Source: Thalassotalea_E sp964620605 | Lineage (GTDB): Bacteria > Pseudomonadota > Gammaproteobacteria > Enterobacterales > Alteromonadaceae | Reading direction: 5' to 3' | Length of the DNA stretch: 37,911 nt | NCBI GenBank assembly: GCA_964620605.1 | Contig: CAZUHQ010000024.1 | Span: 1 to 37,911 of the forward strand | Position numbers and translations under genes: made by a program | The notes under the pieces: model-generated | Database searches by the model: none | Told to the model about the DNA's origin: nothing | What the model saw: only the letters and a program-made list of their open reading frames with translations | Part shown: piece after piece, positions 33,606 to 37,911 of the stretch | How positions within the stretch are numbered: the stretch's first letter is position 1 | How the letters are laid out: each line of letters begins with the position of its first letter

Positions 33606-33623
33606 AGCGAACACTTGTACACT
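33606..33623. promoter_or_regulatory. FabR-type operator upstream of fabA
   Basis: AGCGAACACTTGTACACT agrees at 16 of 18 positions with the palindrome AGCGAACACGTGTACGCT, the reverse complement of the FabR consensus as I remember it. Placed in the fabA promoter region, it points to control by a FabR homologue that senses the unsaturated/saturated thioester ratio. Confidence 0.75.
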
Positions 33624-33721
33624 AAACAACTCTGAGCAGTTAAAAAATTTGATTAATTATTTGTGACTGCCAACGCTTGTCGGTAAAATATGGTTATACG
33701 TAACCAAAACCAAAGAGAAAT

Positions 33722-33994
33722 ATGTCAGCTAACGAGTTGAAAGATAATAAGAAAATTGCATTAAGTAACGCTGAGAAGCAAAGGCGCTATCGAGAGCGTC
33801 AAAAAGAGAAAGGTAAGCAGGAAATGCGCGGTTATTTATCGCCAGAAGCAAAAAAATGTTACCAAATGATCGCCGAGCAAACAGGTTGGAATGATAGTGT
33901 TATACTCAGTAATGCGCTGCGCTTAACTTATGCAGCATATAAAAATGGTCAGATTGGCTTACTTAATAGCTGGTTAAATAAGCATGAATTGTAA
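33722..33994 (+). CDS. Small basic protein, possible ribbon-helix-helix DNA binder
   Basis: 90 aa. A highly charged N-terminus containing AEKQRRYRERQKEKGKQEMRG is followed by YLSPEAKKCYQMIAEQTGWNDSVILSNALRLTYA. The pattern of a short strand (EMRGYLSP), a helix, a turn (GWND) and a second helix looks like an Arc/MetJ-type ribbon-helix-helix fold, with the basic region before it; similar AEKQRRYRERQ openings occur in small plasmid, phage and chromosomal proteins. The ATG is preceded by AAGAGAAAT. It stands alone between fabA and uvrY. I do not recognise a named family, so function is open. Confidence 0.6.
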   Translation: MSANELKDNKKIALSNAEKQRRYRERQKEKGKQEMRGYLSPEAKKCYQMIAEQTGWNDSVILSNALRLTYAAYKNGQIGLLNSWLNKHEL

Positions 33995-34126
33995 GCGCAT
34001 TGATTTTATTTAGATTTTAAATTGCTTTTACTTAAATTAGATTGTGTTCCGCCAGAAATGGCATTATTCTTAGCAATCATCATAATCTATGTCTGTTTCA
34101 ATAGATAATTAGAAGGTAGCACTCCG

Positions 34127-34771
34127 TTGATAAATGTTTTGTTAGTAGATGACCATGAGTTGGTGCGAACAGGTATCAGAAAGATACTTGATGAAGTAAA
34201 AGGCCTTAAGGTTATCGGTGAAGCGCAAACAGGAGAGGAAGCGGTTCAGTTTTGTCGTAAAACTGAACCGGATGTCGTGCTAATGGATATGAACATGCCT
34301 GGCATCGGCGGTTTGGAAGCAACGAAAAAAATTATTCGCTACGCGCCTGATGTGAAAGTGATCGTGTTGACTGTTTATTGTGAAGATCCTATTCCTACCA
34401 AAGTGATGCAAATTGGTGCTGCCGGTTACTTAACCAAAGGGGCAGGGCCGGATGAAATGGTTAACGCCATTCGCGCTGTAAATGCCGGCCAACGTTATTT
34501 AACGCCGGAAATTGCTCAGCAGATGGCATTGAGTCAGTTTAAATCGGCCGAAGAAAACCCGTTTAATGTCTTATCTGAGCGTGAACTGCAAATTATGTTG
34601 ATGATAACCCGTGGTGAAAAAGTGCCAGATATTTCCGAGCAGTTAGTGCTGAGCACTAAAACCATCAACAGTTATCGTTATCGGATGTTTGAAAAGCTTG
34701 GGGTCAGTAATGATGTTGAACTGACGCATCTTGCCATTCGCCACGGCATGCTAAAAACCGAAACACTGTAA
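34127..34771 (+). CDS. uvrY: Response regulator UvrY/GacA
   Basis: NarL/FixJ-type regulator paired with BarA/GacS that activates CsrB/C-type small RNAs. The 214 aa protein starts MINVLLVDDHELVRTGI, nearly identical to E. coli UvrY, with phosphoacceptor Asp54 in VVLMDMNMPGIGG and Lys in YLTKGAGPDEM. The LuxR-type helix-turn-helix is FNVLSERELQIMLMI to LSTKTINSYRYRMFEKLGV. The start is a TTG at 34127, fixed by homology and by AGAAGG 10 bases upstream. It heads the conserved uvrY-uvrC-pgsA cluster; uvrC begins 15 bases after its stop. Confidence 0.95.
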   Translation: MINVLLVDDHELVRTGIRKILDEVKGLKVIGEAQTGEEAVQFCRKTEPDVVLMDMNMPGIGGLEATKKIIRYAPDVKVIVLTVYCEDPIPTKVMQIGAAGYLTKGAGPDEMVNAIRAVNAGQRYLTPEIAQQMALSQFKSAEENPFNVLSERELQIMLMITRGEKVPDISEQLVLSTKTINSYRYRMFEKLGVSNDVELTHLAIRHGMLKTETL

Positions 34772-34786
34772 TAACTCTTCCTATTT

Positions 34787-36625
34787 TTGTCTTCTTTAAC
34801 ACCTTCTTTTGACCATCAAGCATTTTTAGCCTCTGTTTCTCAGCAAGCAGGGGTTTATCGCATGTATGACGGCGAGCAAAATATTATCTATGTTGGTAAG
34901 GCCAAACAATTAAAAAAACGTCTGGCGAGTTACTTTCGTAAAGACGTTGGCAGTAATAAAACCCGGGCCTTGGTCAAACAGATAGCGGCGATTGATGTCA
35001 CCGTCACCCATACCGAGGGTGAAGCGTTATTACTTGAAAATAACTACATCAAAAAATACCAGCCGAAATACAATATCTTGTTGCGTGATGATAAGTCTTA
35101 CCCTTATTTACTGATCACAGATCATAAGCACCCAAAACTTGGCCTGCACCGTGGCGGCAAAAAAGTCAAAGGGGAGTATTTTGGCCCTTATCCAACCGTA
35201 GGTGCGGTGTGGGAAAGTTTAAGGTTAATGCAAAAACTGTTTCCGATCCGCCAATGTGAAGACAGTTATTACCGCGCACGCAGTCGTCCTTGTTTACAAT
35301 ATCAGTTGGGTCGCTGCTCGGCGCCTTGCGTGGATAAAATTTCCCAGGAAGACTATCAGCAACAGGTTGAACTGGCAAAACTGTTTTTACGCGGCAAAAA
35401 TTCACAAGTGATCGATCAGTTGGTAGCGAAAATGGAGCAGGCAAGTCAGGCACAGGCATTTGAGCAGGCGGCGAAGTATCGAGATCAAATCGCCACTTTG
35501 CGCAAAGTACAACAACAACAGTTTGTCAGTGGCATTGCTGCTGAAATGGATGTTGTTGGTTTTTATCGCCATAAATCGCAAGTGTGTTTGCATTTATTAT
35601 TTATTCGTGAACATAAAATATTAGGTAGTAAAAGCTATTTTCCGACCATACCGTTGGACACTACGGATGAGGAAGTACTACAGGCGTTTGTTGAGCAGCA
35701 TTATTTTGGGTTTGATTTGAAAACTGGCAAAATTCCAAAAGAGTTAATTTTGCCATTTAAGCTTGATGAAATAACAGATATTCAGCAGCTGTTAGCTGAA
35801 CATGCGCAGCACGATGTTAAAGTAGCATTTAATGTTCGCTCTGAGCGCGCGCAATATATCAAGCTAGCAAATACCAATGCTGAAACAGCATTGCAGACCA
35901 AAAACAGCCATAAAGAATCGATGCAGGCACGTTTTGCTGCGTTAAATGAAGTGTTCGAATTAGATAATGGTATTCATCGCATTGAATGTTTTGATATCAG
36001 TCATACCATGGGACAGCAAACCATAGCGTCAAATGTGGTGTTTAATCAGCAAGGGCCATTAAAAAGCGATTATCGCCGTTACAATGTTCATGGTATTACC
36101 CCTGGTGATGATTATGCCGCGATGGCCTTTGCGTTAAATAAGCGCTACGGTAAGGTAACGTCTGATGAAAACATGCCAGATATCGTTTTTATCGACGGTG
36201 GTAAAGGGCAGCTAGCGAAAGCGGAACAATTCTTTGCCGAACTGGAGTCGGTAAAAACACCGTTATTAGTGGGGGTGGCGAAAGGAGAATCGCGTAAACC
36301 CGGGCTGGAAACTTTGATTTTAGCCGGCAGTCATCAGTTGATTTCTTTACCTGGAAGCTCGCCTGCGCTACATCTGGTGCAGCATATTCGCGATGAGTCC
36401 CACCGTTTTGCGATTAGCGGCCATAGAGCAAAACGCCAGAAAGAAAGTAAAAAATCGACCTTAGAGTTGATTCCGGGGATTGGTGCGAAAAAACGTCAGG
36501 CATTATTAAAATATCTCGGCGGCATGCAGGAAGTGCTAAAGGCAGATATTACCACTTTAACAAAAGTACCGGGGATCAGTTCGTCACTGGCGCAAATTAT
36601 TTATGACGCCTTACATGACAAATAA
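34787..36625 (+). CDS. uvrC: Excinuclease ABC subunit C
   Basis: UvrC makes both incisions during nucleotide excision repair. The 612 aa protein (E. coli 610) has the N-terminal GIY-YIG nuclease (about 18-95; AGVYRMYD, IIYVGKAKQLKKRL), a Cys-containing linker (RPCLQYQLGRCSAPC), the UvrB-binding UVR region (about 205-240), the RNase H-like C-terminal nuclease (about 395-530; IECFDISHTMG, DIVFIDGGKGQL, HRFAISGHR) and tandem helix-hairpin-helix motifs (LIPGIGAKKRQALL, VPGISSSLAQII). The TTG start at 34787 is needed to keep the first nuclease strand; its ribosome-binding site is poor, so coupling to uvrY is likely. Confidence 0.97.
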   Translation: MSSLTPSFDHQAFLASVSQQAGVYRMYDGEQNIIYVGKAKQLKKRLASYFRKDVGSNKTRALVKQIAAIDVTVTHTEGEALLLENNYIKKYQPKYNILLRDDKSYPYLLITDHKHPKLGLHRGGKKVKGEYFGPYPTVGAVWESLRLMQKLFPIRQCEDSYYRARSRPCLQYQLGRCSAPCVDKISQEDYQQQVELAKLFLRGKNSQVIDQLVAKMEQASQAQAFEQAAKYRDQIATLRKVQQQQFVSGIAAEMDVVGFYRHKSQVCLHLLFIREHKILGSKSYFPTIPLDTTDEEVLQAFVEQHYFGFDLKTGKIPKELILPFKLDEITDIQQLLAEHAQHDVKVAFNVRSERAQYIKLANTNAETALQTKNSHKESMQARFAALNEVFELDNGIHRIECFDISHTMGQQTIASNVVFNQQGPLKSDYRRYNVHGITPGDDYAAMAFALNKRYGKVTSDENMPDIVFIDGGKGQLAKAEQFFAELESVKTPLLVGVAKGESRKPGLETLILAGSHQLISLPGSSPALHLVQHIRDESHRFAISGHRAKRQKESKKSTLELIPGIGAKKRQALLKYLGGMQEVLKADITTLTKVPGISSSLAQIIYDALHDK

Positions 36626-36727
36626 TTCAATACCTGTGTAGAATGGCAGGATAATAAATACGTTGATGGCGAGCTCGATATCGCTCCTGCGAGTTAGTTT
36701 AATGTTTCAATGTATCAATCATAGTGT

Positions 36728-37327
36728 GTGAAGTGTATGTGGACTATCCCAAACCAAATAACCTTATTTAGAATCATCCTGATCCCAATTTTTATTACCG
36801 TTTTCTATTTACCTATCTCCTGGAGTCATTTCGGCGCATTTGCCGTGTTCTGGTTAGCTTCGGTTAGTGATGCCTTAGATGGTTATTTAGCAAGGCGACT
36901 TAACCAGTCTTCCGCTTTTGGCGCTTTTATCGACCCAGTTGCCGATAAGCTGATGGTAGCTGCGGCATTAATCATGATCGCTGTAGATTTTCAGCATTGG
37001 TATATCGTAGTGCCTGCGATGATCATGATAGCGCGAGAAATATTTATTAGCGGCTTACGAGAGTTTATGTCATCTCGTGGTAAACGCGATACGGTGGCGG
37101 TCTCGCAACTGGGTAAATATAAAACCGCGGCCCAAATGTTGGGTATTATGGGACTTATTTGGCAGCCGAATTACGACATTCCGTTAATTATTTTTAATTT
37201 CCCCCATGAGATTTTAATGTTTGCCGCCTACGCCTTTTACTTTATTGCGACAATTTTAACCGTCTGGACTATGGTGGTTTATTTCAGAGCTGCCTGGCCG
37301 GAATTGCAGGGTAAAAACAATGGTTAA
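36728..37327 (+). CDS. pgsA: CDP-diacylglycerol-glycerol-3-phosphate phosphatidyltransferase
   Basis: Makes phosphatidylglycerol phosphate, the committed step to phosphatidylglycerol and cardiolipin, in the inner membrane. 199 aa from the GTG at 36728, or 196 aa from the ATG at 36737 (MWTIPNQITLFRI), which aligns better with E. coli. The CDP-alcohol phosphotransferase signature D-G-x2-A-R-x8-G-x3-D-x3-D is seen as ALDGYLARRLNQSSAFGAFIDPVADK. Several hydrophobic helices are present. It follows uvrC, with tRNA genes downstream, exactly the E. coli order. Confidence 0.96.
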   Translation: MKCMWTIPNQITLFRIILIPIFITVFYLPISWSHFGAFAVFWLASVSDALDGYLARRLNQSSAFGAFIDPVADKLMVAAALIMIAVDFQHWYIVVPAMIMIAREIFISGLREFMSSRGKRDTVAVSQLGKYKTAAQMLGIMGLIWQPNYDIPLIIFNFPHEILMFAAYAFYFIATILTVWTMVVYFRAAWPELQGKNNG

Positions 37328-37414
37328 AAACCAAGCAAAACAGCTTGTTGTCAGCCAAAAAAACACCATTTTAGATGCTTTTTGACCACTTGAAATAAAA
37401 ATGAAATTAAATGG

Positions 37415-37442
37415 TTGACTCGCAAATATTTCAATGTAGAAT
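37415..37442 (+). promoter_or_regulatory. Sigma-70 promoter of the tRNA Gly-Cys-Leu operon
   Basis: TTGACT (37415-37420) and TAGAAT (37437-37442) are separated by 16 bases. Transcription would start near 37450, about 25 bases before tRNA-Gly. Confidence 0.8.
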
Positions 37443-37475
37443 GCACCACCAGTTGACAGGGAGTCAACAGATGAA

Positions 37476-37551
37476 GCGGCTGTAGCTCAGTTGGTAGAGC
37501 ATCACGTTGCCAACGTGAATGTCACGAGTTCGAGTCTCGTTAGCCGCTCCA
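37476..37551 (+). tRNA. glyW: tRNA-Gly (anticodon GCC)
   Basis: 76 nt with encoded CCA. Acceptor GCGGCTG pairs with TAGCCGC allowing a G-U, the D-loop is AGCTCAGTTGGTAGAGC, the anticodon arm is CACGTTGCCAACGTG, and the T arm is ACGAGTTCGAGTCTCGT. Same place after pgsA as E. coli glyW. Confidence 0.97.
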
Positions 37552-37606
37552 ATTCTCTTTAAGAGAAAGTTCTAAGGAGTACTACTCAGCTCGTAGTTGA
37601 TGAAAC

Positions 37607-37680
37607 GGCGGGTTGGCAGAGTGGCTATGCAGCGGATTGCAAATCCGTGGACCTCGGTTCGACTCCGGGACCCGCCTCCA
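37607..37680 (+). tRNA. cysT: tRNA-Cys (anticodon GCA)
   Basis: 74 nt with encoded CCA. Acceptor GGCGGGT pairs with ACCCGCC, the anticodon arm is GGATTGCAAATCC, and the T arm is TCGGTTCGACTCCGGG. Corresponds to E. coli cysT. The 55-base spacer from tRNA-Gly shows no separate promoter. Confidence 0.97.
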
Positions 37681-37684
37681 TTTT

Positions 37685-37771
37685 GCCCGGGTGGTGGAAT
37701 TGGTAGACACAAGGGATTTAAAATCCCTCGCTGGTAACAGCGTGCCGGTTCAAGTCCGGCCCCGGGTACCA
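37685..37771 (+). tRNA. leuZ: tRNA-Leu (anticodon TAA)
   Basis: 87 nt with encoded CCA and the long variable arm of class II tRNAs (CGCTGGTAACAGCG). Acceptor GCCCGGG pairs with CCCGGGT, and the anticodon arm is GGGATTTAAAATCCC. Only 4 bases after tRNA-Cys. Corresponds to E. coli leuZ; its A37 would be an MiaE substrate class (UNN codons). Confidence 0.97.
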
Positions 37772-37793
37772 TTTCATCCGCTAGAGTTGAATG

Positions 37794-37822
37794 TTGAATT
37801 AGAAAAAACAATGCGCTAGAAT
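37794..37822 (+). promoter_or_regulatory. Sigma-70 promoter of the second tRNA-Gly
   Basis: TTGAAT (37794-37799) and TAGAAT (37817-37822) are separated by 17 bases, followed by the GC-rich discriminator GCGCGGCC, typical of stringently controlled stable-RNA promoters. Confidence 0.8.
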
Positions 37823-37859
37823 GCGCGGCCTGAAAACTTTCAGGATATGAAAATAGTAA

Positions 37860-37911
37860 GCGGCTGTAGCTCAGTTGGTAGAGCATCACGTTGCCAACGT
37901 GAATGTCACGA
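37860..37911 (+). tRNA. tRNA-Gly (anticodon GCC), partial, cut by window end
   Basis: The 52 bases present are identical to 37476-37527 of the first tRNA-Gly, from acceptor through anticodon arm. The 3' part lies outside the window. It has its own promoter and probably begins another tRNA operon. Confidence 0.93.

Noticed and set aside
37572..37889. Open frames across the tRNA cluster on both strands
   Set aside because: They translate the tRNA-Cys and tRNA-Leu genes; such frames are a well-known annotation artefact.

Overview
The window looks like chromosomal DNA from a marine gammaproteobacterium of the order Alteromonadales, most likely Colwelliaceae (Thalassotalea or Colwellia-like). This is inferred from moderately AT-rich coding sequence, enterobacterial-type gene neighbourhoods (rne/rluC, mltD-gloB/yafS-type methyltransferase, uvrY-uvrC-pgsA-tRNA Gly-Cys-Leu), a lysine-riboswitch-controlled lysC, and a proteobacterial dedicated sortase (Pds) regulatory set typical of marine Gammaproteobacteria. 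It is mostly housekeeping DNA with no phage, transposase or CRISPR array.

Layout. 1-453 holds no recognisable gene. 454-3556 (+): a secreted pyroglutamyl-peptidase-like protein with Ser at the expected nucleophile position, the tRNA hydroxylase MiaE and an uncharacterised glycosyltransferase. 3644-6550 (-): RNase E, divergent from rluC and a HAD phosphatase (7148-8790). 8806-8933 carries a multi-hairpin repeat with a second inverted copy at 27046-27140. 8987-11513 (-): mltD and gloB, divergent from a methyltransferase (11575); then a Nif3-family protein and ElyC. 14125-15825: lysine riboswitch and lysC. 16033-17458: divergent queC and queE. 17466-21403: sortase-system kinase, response regulator and OmpA-like protein (pdsS, pdsR, pdsO), with no sortase or sortase substrate beside them. 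21589-22287: an orphan periplasmic binding protein. 22298-26987: dinG and polB, divergent around a LexA box. 27339-28520: metC behind tandem MetJ-like boxes. 28554-30021 (-): a cytoplasmic Asp-box beta-propeller overlapping a MoaD/ThiS-like ubiquitin-fold protein ending in Gly-Gly. 30257-31597 (-): HD-GYP protein. 31890-33010: GNAT acetyltransferase and P-loop kinase. 33045-33560 (-): fabA behind a FabR-type operator. 33722-33994: small basic protein. 34127-37327: uvrY-uvrC-pgsA, followed by tRNA-Gly, tRNA-Cys, tRNA-Leu and a second tRNA-Gly cut by the window end.

How the parts connect. dinG and polB form a DNA-damage pair under one LexA box. lysC, metC and fabA each carry a recognisable metabolic control element (lysine riboswitch, MetJ boxes, FabR operator). 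The least explained items are the propeller/MoaD-like pair, the sortase regulatory set lacking its sortase, the dispersed hairpin repeat, and the Ser-substituted pyroglutamyl-peptidase relative. All functional calls come from reading motifs and remembered family sequences; no database search was run.
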